Assembly (NCBI GenBank): GCA_031360885.1
Contig: JANMCC010000189.1
Coordinates: forward strand, 1 to 6,477
DNA: 6,477 nucleotides
From: Schlegelella_A sp031360885
Lineage (GTDB): Bacteria > Pseudomonadota > Gammaproteobacteria > Burkholderiales > Burkholderiaceae_C
Reading direction: 5' to 3'
The notes under the pieces are model-generated. The model ran no database searches and had not been told where the DNA came from. It saw only the letters and a program-made list of their open reading frames with translations. The first letter of the stretch is position 1. Every line of letters starts with the position of its first letter. Made by a program: the position numbers and the translations under genes. Of the stretch, positions 1 through 5,330 are shown one piece after another.

Positions 1-362
1 GCCTCGGGCGGCACGACCGGCTGCAGGTGCAGCGGCAGCGGACCTTCGAAATTCGGCGGCAGCGGCAGCATCGGCGCACGGCGCGGCCGGTTGCCGTCTC
101 CCCCGCTCCCGCCCCCGGCGCCTCCACCCTCGCCCGCTTCGCCGCGCCGCCGGTCGCGACGGCCGCGACGGCGGCTGCGCTCTCCGCGTTCGCCGTCGCC
201 GCGCTCGCCGCTCGCCTCGCCGCCATCGCCTTCGGCGCGCGGCCCGGCTCCTGCCGACGACGCCTCGCCCGCAACTCCGCGGTCGGGCCGCGCTTCCGGC
301 GCTGCCGCCGCGTCCCCACCTTCGAATTCGCCTTGCGGCACGGCGTTGTCAGATCGGTTCAT
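1..362 (-). CDS. rluB: N-terminal part of a probable RluB-type 23S rRNA pseudouridine synthase (runs off the left edge)
   Basis: An open minus-strand frame starts at ATG 360-362 and stays open to the window edge, giving 120 codons. No catalytic or S4 domain is inside the window. What is visible is a disordered, low-complexity extension. Residues 1-56 are rich in Ala, Gly and Glu. Residues 57-75 are an Arg-rich block (includes SRRRGRRDRRRG). Residues 75-90 are nearly all Gly, followed by a Pro/Leu stretch ending LPLHLQPVVPPE. The start lies inside scpB, overlapping it by 14 nt, which points to translational coupling; upstream there is only a weak GGAA. The assignment rests on synteny: in Betaproteobacteria rluB commonly follows scpB and often carries a long charged extension outside the S4/PsuA core. 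RluB would make pseudouridine at E. coli 23S position 2605. The frame is well supported; the product name is an inference. Other Arg/Gly-rich RNA-binding proteins remain possible. Confidence 0.6.
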   Translation of the reverse strand, partial: MNRSDNAVPQGEFEGGDAAAAPEARPDRGVAGEASSAGAGPRAEGDGGEASGERGDGERGERSRRRGRRDRRRGEAGEGGGAGGGSGGDGNRPRRAPMLPLPPNFEGPLPLHLQPVVPPE

Positions 363-1035
363 GGCTGGTTTCCAAGGCGGGGTCGGAGGGTGTGGCGGGG
401 AAGTCGGAGGGAGGTTCGAACGCCGGATCGGCGTCGGCGGCTGCGTCTGTCGCGTCGGCGAACGACAGCGACGATTGCGCCGCAAGCGCGGCCAGGGCGT
501 CGTGGCCGGCGACGGGCGCTTCGCCCGCCCCGTCGAGCGTCGGCAGCTGGTCGAGGCTCTGCAGGCCGAGGTCGTCGAGCAGCTGGCGGGTGGTGGCGAG
601 CAGCGCCGGCCGGCCGGGCGCCTCGCGGTAGCCGATCGCCTCGATCCAGCCGCGATCCTCGAGCTGCTTGACGATCGTGCTGGCGACGGCGACGCCGCGA
701 ATGTCCTCGATGTCGCCGCGCGTCACCGGCTGGCGGTAGGCGATGATCGCCAGCGTTTCGAGCACCGCCCGCGAATAGCGCGGCGGCCGCTCGGGGCTGA
801 GGCGGGCCAGGTAGCCGGCCATCTCGGGGCGGCTCTGGAAGCGCCAGCCGCTCGCGAGCTGGACCAGGGCCACGCCCTTTTCGGCGTACTCGCGGCCCAG
901 CTCGTCGAGCAGGTCGCGCAGGGTGTCGGTGCCGATCTCGTCGGCGAACAGCGCGGCCAGCTCGCGCAAGGACATCGGCTGGGAGGAGCAGATGAGCGCG
1001 GCCTCGAGGACGCGCTTGGCATCCAGGGTCTTCAT
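349..1035 (-). CDS. scpB: Segregation and condensation protein B (ScpB)
   Basis: A 228-aa ScpB, the winged-helix kleisin-associated subunit that works with ScpA and SMC in chromosome condensation and segregation. Two winged-helix domains span roughly residues 1-75 and 80-160. The family hallmark YSRAVLETLAIIAYRQPV followed by TRGDIEDIRG lies at about 87-114, and the motif VKQLEDRGWIE at about 122-132. From about residue 166 the protein is an Ala/Asp/Pro-rich acidic tail, longer than in short ScpB proteins. I chose ATG 1033-1035 because MKTLDAKRVLEAALICSS matches the usual family N-terminus. In-frame alternatives are ATG 1074 (+13 aa) and GTG 1137 (+34 aa). Codons in that extension are less G/C-biased at the third position and it does not look like ScpB. 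The ribosome site is weak (GAGG about 14 nt upstream). No scpA gene is next to it. The stop overlaps the start of the downstream probable rluB by 14 nt, so the two are likely co-transcribed. Confidence 0.9.
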   Translation of the reverse strand: MKTLDAKRVLEAALICSSQPMSLRELAALFADEIGTDTLRDLLDELGREYAEKGVALVQLASGWRFQSRPEMAGYLARLSPERPPRYSRAVLETLAIIAYRQPVTRGDIEDIRGVAVASTIVKQLEDRGWIEAIGYREAPGRPALLATTRQLLDDLGLQSLDQLPTLDGAGEAPVAGHDALAALAAQSSLSFADATDAAADADPAFEPPSDFPATPSDPALETSHEPI

Positions 1036-1260
1036 GTCGTCGTGATAGTCCTCGGCCGCGTCACCTGGCGGCATGTCGTCACGTCTGGAACGCGGCGGGT
1101 CCGGTGCGCAGGGCGCTGGCCGGTCGTCGAGATGCACACAAGGTGCGATCGGGTCTCGATGGTCTCGTCGATCGCTCGGGCTGCGGGTTGGAACGCGCCG
1201 CGCCGGAAGATCGCATCGAAACGAATCGGCCGATTGTAAGCGAACCCGCCCCCCGACCGG
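1036..1260 (-). other. Non-coding gap / probable scpB leader
   Basis: No recognisable gene lies between the rluD stop and the chosen scpB start. If the candidate promoter nearby is real, the scpB transcript has a leader of about 190 nt. The leader contains a 7-bp inverted repeat, GCGATCG at 1145-1151 and its complement at 1169-1175, enclosing two direct copies of GGTCTCG at 1152-1158 and 1161-1167. The repeat is short and may be chance in such GC-rich DNA. A 44-codon minus-strand frame starting at ATG 1211-1213 resembles no known protein and has Arg/Ser/Pro composition typical of a spurious frame. Part of this stretch would become coding if scpB starts at 1074 or 1137. Confidence 0.4.
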
Positions 1261-1264
1261 TCAA
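1233..1264 (-). promoter_or_regulatory. Candidate sigma-70 promoter for scpB
   Basis: On the minus strand a TACAAT (-10, positions 1233-1238, 5 of 6 consensus bases) stands out in GC-rich DNA. TTGACC (-35, positions 1259-1264, 5 of 6) lies upstream with a 20-bp spacer. The spacer is longer than the usual 16-18 bp, so the -35 is doubtful; the -10 is the stronger part. The -35 overlaps the rluD stop codon, so scpB could be transcribed both from here and by read-through from rluD. Confidence 0.33.
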
Positions 1265-2259
1265 GCCGCCGAGCCGGTGAGCCGCAGCCACGCCGGCGCG
1301 AGGTCGGCGGGCAAGGCGGAGGCGAAGGCAAGCGGCCGCCCCGAGAGCGGATGGGCGAACGCCAGCTCGGCGGCGTGCAACGCCTGGCGCTCGATGCCGT
1401 GCGCCGGCTTGCCGCCATAGAGCCGGTCGCCGACCAGCGGCAGGCCGCGCGAGGAGAGGTGAACCCGGATCTGGTGCGTGCGGCCGGTGTGCAAAGTGCA
1501 GCGCAGGGCGCTGAACGCGTCGTCGGTCGCGATCCGCTCGACGTCGGTCCGCGCTGGCTTGCCCGAGGCGACGACCGCCATGCGCAGGCGCATCTGCGGA
1601 TCACGGCCGATCGGCGCCTCGACGCTGAACGCCGCCGCCGGCGCCTTGCCCTGGGCGATCGCCAGATAGCGGCGGTTGACCTCGCGGCCGGCGATCGCCC
1701 GCACCAGCGCCGTGACCGCGACCAGGGTCTTGCCGACGACCATCAGGCCCGAGGTGTCCTTGTCGAGCCGGTGGACGATGCCCGCGCGCGGCAGCGACGC
1801 GCTCGACGGATAGCGGTCGAGCAGCCCGTTGAGCAGCGTGCCCGACCAGTTGCCGGCTGCGGGATGGACGACCCGGCCCGCTTCCTTGTCGACGACGAGC
1901 AGGTCGTCGTCCTCGTAGACCAGCGCCAGCGGCATCGCCTCGGCGCGGTAGGCGCGGCTTTCCTCGGTGGGCAGCAAGGTCATGGCGATCCGCTGCCCGG
2001 CGCGCACCCGCCGCGCGGCGCTTTCGGCCGGCTTGCCGTCGACGCTGACCTGCCCCCCCTTGATCAGCCCCTGCAGATGGCTGCGCGAGAACTCGGGCGC
2101 CAGCGTCACGATCACCTTGTCGAGCCGTTCGCCGTGCAGCGCCTCGGCGACCGCGCCTTCCCGCGTCTCGGGCTGGTCGTCCTCGGCGTCGGTCGCCGAC
2201 TCGAGCCTATAAGATTCGCCTTTCACCTCGCCCTTTCCGACGATGACCCGAATGTCCAT
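1261..2259 (-). CDS. rluD: 23S rRNA pseudouridine synthase RluD (RluA family)
   Basis: A 332-aa RluA-family synthase, close to the size of E. coli RluD (326 aa), which makes pseudouridines in helix 69 of 23S rRNA (1911, 1915, 1917). An S4 RNA-binding domain covers about residues 44-90 (GERLDKVIVTLAPEFSRSHL). The catalytic domain follows, with the active-site Asp166 in HRLDKDTSG (163-171). Further motifs are LLVVDKEAGRVVHPAAGNWSG (about 120-140) and HTGRTHQIRVHL (257-268). I chose ATG 2257-2259 because AGGA lies 4 nt upstream. GTG 2224-2226 is an alternative that would remove 11 residues and the overlap with bamD. The frame is open back to 2376, but that extension reads antisense through the bamD signal peptide and is unlikely. 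Head-to-head with bamD. The laccase-like yfiH/pgeF gene that often follows rluD is absent here; scpB comes next after 225 bp. Confidence 0.93.
   Translation of the reverse strand: MDIRVIVGKGEVKGESYRLESATDAEDDQPETREGAVAEALHGERLDKVIVTLAPEFSRSHLQGLIKGGQVSVDGKPAESAARRVRAGQRIAMTLLPTEESRAYRAEAMPLALVYEDDDLLVVDKEAGRVVHPAAGNWSGTLLNGLLDRYPSSASLPRAGIVHRLDKDTSGLMVVGKTLVAVTALVRAIAGREVNRRYLAIAQGKAPAAAFSVEAPIGRDPQMRLRMAVVASGKPARTDVERIATDDAFSALRCTLHTGRTHQIRVHLSSRGLPLVGDRLYGGKPAHGIERQALHAAELAFAHPLSGRPLAFASALPADLAPAWLRLTGSAA
2208..2213 (+). promoter_or_regulatory. Candidate -10 element for bamD
   Basis: TATAAG (5 of 6 consensus) lies in an AT-richer patch (TATAAGATT) 35 bp ahead of the bamD ATG. It would give a leader of about 20-25 nt. 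No convincing -35 is seen 16-18 bp upstream. The element lies inside the N-terminal coding region of rluD on the opposite strand, whichever rluD start is used. Confidence 0.35.
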
Positions 2260-3049
2260 TCGTTCCTGGCTGACAGTGTCGGCGATCTCGCTCACCGCCC
2301 TGGGCATGTCCGCCTGCGACACGACCAAAGACGACTCCGCGAAATGGTCGCCGGAGCGGCTGTACACCGAGGCCAAGGAAGAAGCCTCGGCCGGGGCCTA
2401 CGAAAAGGCGATCAAGCTGTACGAGCGCCTGGAAGGCCGCGCGGCCGGCACGGTGCTCGCCCAGCAGGCTCAGCTCGAGCGCGCCTGGCTGCTCTGGAAG
2501 ACCAACGAACCGGCGCAGGCGCTGTCGGCGCTGGAACGCTTCCTGAAGCTGCATCCCACCAGCCCCGCCTACGACTACGCGCTCTACCTGCAGGGCCTGA
2601 TCAACTTCAACGACAACATCGGATTCCTCGGCTCGCTGGCGAGCCAGGACCTCTCCGAGCGCGACCAGCAGGCCGCGCGCGATGCGTATCAATCGTTCCG
2701 ACAACTGGTCGAGCGCTTTCCGCAGTCCTCGTACGCCGAAGACGCGCGCCTGCGCATGAACTACATCGTCAACTCGCTGGCCGCTTACGAGGTTCACGTC
2801 GCCCGCTACTACTTCCGCCGGGGCGCCTACATCGCGGCCGCGAACCGGGCGCAGCAGACGGTGCTGGAGTTCCAGAACTCGCCGTCGGTCGAGGAGGCGC
2901 TCTACATCATGATCCAGAGCTACGACCGTCTCGGCCTGACGCAGCTTCGCGACGACGCCGACCGGGTGCTGCGGACGACCTTCCCGAACACCAAGGTCTA
3001 CGCCAACGGCCTGGGCAACAAGCAGACGCCCTGGTGGCAGCCGTGGTGA
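2243..3049 (+). CDS. bamD: Outer membrane protein assembly factor BamD (lipoprotein)
   Basis: A 268-aa BamD (ComL/YfiO family), the essential lipoprotein of the BAM complex that inserts beta-barrel proteins into the outer membrane, anchored on the periplasmic side. A lipoprotein signal peptide occupies residues 1-24, with hydrophobic core LTVSAISLTALGM and lipobox-like MSAC, so Cys25 is the acylated residue; Met at -3 is acceptable but not ideal. Tetratricopeptide repeats follow at about 37-68, 75-105, 145-175 and 186-215. Family-typical segments include WSPERLYTEAKE, ALYLQGLINFN, ARDAYQSFRQLVERFP and ARYYFRRGAYIAAANR. The C-terminus is Trp-rich (PWWQPW). ATG 2243 is used; ATG 2252 (MSIRSWL) is an equally good signal-peptide start. 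Neither has a clear Shine-Dalgarno site. It is divergent from rluD, overlapping its 5' end by 17 bp, and convergent with the helicase gene, leaving 9 bp between stops. Confidence 0.94.
   Translation: MTRMSIRSWLTVSAISLTALGMSACDTTKDDSAKWSPERLYTEAKEEASAGAYEKAIKLYERLEGRAAGTVLAQQAQLERAWLLWKTNEPAQALSALERFLKLHPTSPAYDYALYLQGLINFNDNIGFLGSLASQDLSERDQQAARDAYQSFRQLVERFPQSSYAEDARLRMNYIVNSLAAYEVHVARYYFRRGAYIAAANRAQQTVLEFQNSPSVEEALYIMIQSYDRLGLTQLRDDADRVLRTTFPNTKVYANGLGNKQTPWWQPW
2264..2267 (-). promoter_or_regulatory. Shine-Dalgarno-like site deciding the rluD start
   Basis: AGGA on the minus strand lies 4 nt before ATG 2257-2259. It is the best ribosome-site match near any of the possible rluD starts and is why that start is preferred over GTG 2224-2226 (preceded only by a GGAAAGGG-like purine run). 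The spacing is slightly short. The site lies within the bamD signal-peptide coding sequence on the other strand. Confidence 0.4.
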
Positions 3050-3061
3050 GGCCGGGCCTCA
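3047..3061. terminator. 15-bp palindrome joining two convergent stop codons (possible bidirectional terminator)
   Basis: TGAGGCCGGGCCTCA is a perfect inverted repeat: 7 bp each side of one central base. Its first three bases are the bamD stop and its last three are the complement of the helicase stop, so it fills the whole gap between the convergent genes. As RNA it could fold into a short GC-rich hairpin from either strand. There is no T-tract on either side, so it is at best a weak, non-canonical terminator. Confidence 0.3.
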
Positions 3062-5035
3062 GGCGCTGAGCGGCGCCGCGGCGAGAACGCCCAGCCACTC
3101 GATCGCCTCGCTCTCGCGTTCCAGGCGGGCCATCGGCGGCAGGGCCGCGAACAGGCGCCGGCCGTAGGCCATGGCCGCCATGCGCGGATCGCAGACGACG
3201 AGCAGGCCGCGGTCGCTTTCGCTGCGGATCAGCCGGCCCGCGCCCTGCTTGAGCGAGATCGCCGCTTCGGCGACGAAATAGTCGGTGAAGGCGTTGCGCC
3301 CTTCTCCCTCGAGGCGACGAACGCGGGCCTCGACCAGGGGATCGTTCGGCGGCGGAAACGGCAGCTTGTCGATGACGACGCACTGCAGCGCCTCGCCCGG
3401 CACGTCGATCCCTTCCCAGAAGCTCTGCGAGCCGACCAGCACGGCCTGCGGCGCCTCGAGAAAGCGCTGCATAAGCTGGCGCTTCGAGCCCTGGCCCTGG
3501 ACCAGCACCTCGATCGCGTTCGACTCGGCCACGAACACGTCGCGCAGGCGGGCGCCGACGGCCTGCAGCGAGCGCAGGGTGGTCGTGAGGACGAAAGTCC
3601 TGCCGCCCAAGGCGCGCGCACATCGGCCGGCTAAGTCTGCGACGGCGATCGCGTGCCCGGGATCGCCCGGCTTGGCGAACACCCGCGGCACGTACACGCG
3701 GGCGTGGTTCGCATAGTCGAAGGGGCTGCCGACGCGCAGCGTCGTCGCCTCCTCGAGGCCCGCACCCTCGGTGAACCAGCTCAGCTTCGCATCGTCGCCC
3801 AGGGTGGCCGAGGTGAATATCCACGCCTTGGGCGCGCCCTGCATTTCTTCCTTCATCGCCTCGCGGATGTCGAGCGGCGACTCGACCAGCCGCGCCTGCT
3901 GCGACGTCAGGTCCAGCCAGCGGATCTTGCCGTCTTCCGCCGGCAGCGCGAAGCGCGCGGCGAGCGCGGCCAGACGGGCGGCGCGCTCGGCGAGGCGAAC
4001 GAAATCGGGCGCGAGCTCGCTCACCGTCTCGAGCGCCGCGCGCGCCGCCTCGCAAGCTTCGCCGACCTGCTTCAATCCGGCGACGAAGGCGGCTTCCTCG
4101 CTGCGCTCGGCCCAGCGCAGCTTCAGGCTGGCCCGCACCTCGCCGAGCCGGCCGACCGCGGCCAGGCGCAGGTCGCGCGCGCTCCGGTCGCACGCCGCGG
4201 CGAGCTCGGGCCAGGGCAGCAGGCCGCGCGCCTGCTGCAGGCCGGCGCCGAGCATGTCGCGGGCGAAGTCGATGAGCTGCGACGAACCGAGGATGGTGCC
4301 GAGGAACTGCACCCCGGCCTCGCCGAGCTGATGCGCCTCGTCGAAGACCGCGACCTCGACGCTCGGCAGCAGCTCGGCGACGCCGCTGTCGCGTAGCGAC
4401 ACGTCGGCGAAGAACAAGTGGTGGTTGACGACCACGAGGTCGGCGACCATCGCCTCGCGCCGCGCCTTGTTGACATGGCAGCCCTTGAACTGCGGGCAGT
4501 CGCTGCCGAGGCAGTTCTCGCGCGACGAGGTGACCAGCGGCAGGATGCTGCTGCGCTCGTCGAGGCCCTCGAGCTCGGCGAGGTCGCCGCTCACGGTGGT
4601 CTGCGCCCAGGCCTCGATGCGCGCCAGGGCGCGCACCGCGAACCGGTCGGGCAGCTGCGCGTCGTGACGCGCCAGGCCGAGGCGGTGCGCGCAGAGGTAG
4701 CTCGATCGACCCTTGAGCAGGGCGATCGTCACCGGAACGCCGAGCGCGTCGCGCAAGCGCGGGAGGTCGCGCAGGAAGAGCTGGTCCTGCAGCGTCTTGG
4801 TCGCGGTGCTGAGCAGGGTGCGCGCGCCGGAGAGGAGCGCAGGCACCAGATAGGCGTAGGTCTTGCCGACGCCGGTGCCAGCCTCGACGACGAGCGGCGC
4901 GCGTTCGTCGATCGCCGCCGCCACCGCGCTCGCCATCTCGAGCTGCTCGCGGCGCTCGGCATGGTGCGGGTCGGCGGCGGCGAGCGCGCCGCCTTCGGCC
5001 AGCGCCGCGATCGTCGCGCGCTGCAGGGGACTCAA
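3059..5035 (-). CDS. yoaA: YoaA/DinG-family iron-sulfur ATP-dependent DNA helicase
   Basis: A 658-aa superfamily 2, XPD/DinG-type 5'-3' DNA helicase, closest to E. coli YoaA, which associates with the HolC (chi) subunit of DNA polymerase III and aids replication-fork repair. Walker A is EAGTGVGKT (51-59) and the DEAH box is FDEAHQL (231-237). Four cysteines between them (C115 in SSYLC, and C175, C180, C186 in ENCLGSDCPQFKGC) fit the 4Fe-4S cluster of this family. The second helicase domain has IFTSATLG (406-413), SFWEGIDVPG (538-547) and motif VI QGAGRLIR (597-604). All key residues are intact, so it should be active. The start is TTG 5033-5035; no ATG, GTG or TTG lies further upstream before an in-frame stop. 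The next Met (codon 34) would cut into the conserved Q-motif region. No good Shine-Dalgarno site is visible. It lies 16 bp after the YdcH-family gene in the same direction, suggesting one transcript. Confidence 0.92.
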   Translation of the reverse strand: MSPLQRATIAALAEGGALAAADPHHAERREQLEMASAVAAAIDERAPLVVEAGTGVGKTYAYLVPALLSGARTLLSTATKTLQDQLFLRDLPRLRDALGVPVTIALLKGRSSYLCAHRLGLARHDAQLPDRFAVRALARIEAWAQTTVSGDLAELEGLDERSSILPLVTSSRENCLGSDCPQFKGCHVNKARREAMVADLVVVNHHLFFADVSLRDSGVAELLPSVEVAVFDEAHQLGEAGVQFLGTILGSSQLIDFARDMLGAGLQQARGLLPWPELAAACDRSARDLRLAAVGRLGEVRASLKLRWAERSEEAAFVAGLKQVGEACEAARAALETVSELAPDFVRLAERAARLAALAARFALPAEDGKIRWLDLTSQQARLVESPLDIREAMKEEMQGAPKAWIFTSATLGDDAKLSWFTEGAGLEEATTLRVGSPFDYANHARVYVPRVFAKPGDPGHAIAVADLAGRCARALGGRTFVLTTTLRSLQAVGARLRDVFVAESNAIEVLVQGQGSKRQLMQRFLEAPQAVLVGSQSFWEGIDVPGEALQCVVIDKLPFPPPNDPLVEARVRRLEGEGRNAFTDYFVAEAAISLKQGAGRLIRSESDRGLLVVCDPRMAAMAYGRRLFAALPPMARLERESEAIEWLGVLAAAPLSA

Positions 5036-5051
5036 GGCTTCGCCGCGCCGC

Positions 5052-5255
5052 TCATGCAGGCTGCGGCGGTTCGAGCTCGGCTTCGATACGCGACATCTTG
5101 TCGCGCAGGAGCAGGCGACGCTTCTTCAGTCGGCGCACCGACAGGTCGTCGCGGCCGGGGTCGAGCGTCGCGCGATCGATCAGGTTGTCCAGGTCCGCAT
5201 GCTCGATGCGCAGTTCGATCAAGCGCCTCGACAGGGAGTGCAGGTTGTCTTCCAT
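5052..5255 (-). CDS. YdcH-family (DUF465) small protein
   Basis: A 67-aa protein of the DUF465/YdcH family, predicted to be an alpha-helical hairpin with heptad-like hydrophobic spacing (SLSRRLIELRIEHADLDNLI, then RRLKKRRLLLRDKMSRIEAEL). The HxDLDxLID segment and the LKKRRLLLRD basic helix are the family signature. There is no signal peptide or membrane segment, so it is cytoplasmic. The biochemical role of the family is unknown. ATG 5253-5255 is supported by AAGG five bases upstream. It precedes the yoaA-like helicase gene with a 16-bp gap and is probably the first gene of that operon. It is divergent from the PP2C phosphatase gene. SlyX-like coiled-coil proteins look similar, but the motifs favour YdcH. 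Confidence 0.87.
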   Translation of the reverse strand: MEDNLHSLSRRLIELRIEHADLDNLIDRATLDPGRDDLSVRRLKKRRLLLRDKMSRIEAELEPPQPA

Positions 5256-5296
5256 TGGCGCCTTGGACTCGCGACTAGTTCGCGGTTTTGGGCCTT

Positions 5297-5310
5297 TTGA
5301 TACAAGTCAA
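5297..5310. promoter_or_regulatory. Candidate Anr/FNR-type box
   Basis: TTGATACAAGTCAA matches the form TTGAT-N4-GTCAA used by Anr/Dnr-type regulators and differs by one base from the E. coli FNR consensus TTGAT-N4-ATCAA. It sits in the 75-bp divergent region. It is not placed at -41.5 of either candidate promoter: its centre is near -26 for the phosphatase gene and near the start point for the YdcH-family gene. If bound, it would more likely repress than activate. TTGATA or TTGACT inside it could instead just be -35-like sequence. Confidence 0.4.
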
Positions 5311-5314
5311 ACCG

Positions 5315-5320
5315 ATTATA
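5315..5320 (-). promoter_or_regulatory. Candidate -10 element for the YdcH-family/helicase operon
   Basis: The minus strand reads TATAAT, a perfect -10 hexamer, 60 bp before the YdcH-family start. It would give a leader of roughly 50 nt. No good -35 is found 16-18 bp upstream, where the sequence is already inside the phosphatase gene. It overlaps the plus-strand -10 candidate. Confidence 0.4.
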
Positions 5321-5322
5321 GT
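5317..5322 (+). promoter_or_regulatory. Candidate -10 element for the PP2C phosphatase gene
   Basis: TATAGT (5 of 6) ends 8 bp before ATG 5331. A start point about 7 bp downstream of the hexamer would fall at the ATG itself or one or two bases before it, giving a leaderless or nearly leaderless mRNA. This fits the absence of a Shine-Dalgarno site. The only -35-like sequence, TTGATA at 5297-5302, has a 14-bp spacer, too short for a normal promoter. Confidence 0.38.
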
Positions 5323-5330
5323 TTTCGCTC

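Noticed and set aside
27..1239. Long plus-strand open frames antisense to the probable rluB and scpB
   Set aside because: Pro/Arg/Ala repeats with no family resemblance; the opposite strand encodes a clear ScpB. Such frames are expected in very GC-rich coding DNA.
1255..1262. 8-bp palindrome GACCGGTC at the rluD stop
   Set aside because: Too short and without a loop to be a terminator; expected by chance here.
2260..2376. rluD extended upstream to 2376
   Set aside because: The extra residues are antisense to the bamD signal peptide and mature N-terminus, do not resemble RluD, and a Shine-Dalgarno-like AGGA supports the later ATG.
1351..3069. 572-codon plus-strand frame across rluD and into bamD
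   Set aside because: Antisense to RluD motifs and out of frame with BamD; Arg-rich composition and no domain. It is a shadow.
2907..4193. 428-codon minus-strand frame within the helicase region and over the bamD 3' end
   Set aside because: It is out of frame with the helicase, which carries all the conserved motifs, and consists of Arg/Gly/Ala-rich sequence.
4418..5278. 286-codon plus-strand frame antisense to the helicase N-terminus and YdcH-family gene
   Set aside because: Antisense to intact helicase motifs and to a recognisable DUF465 protein; no homology features.
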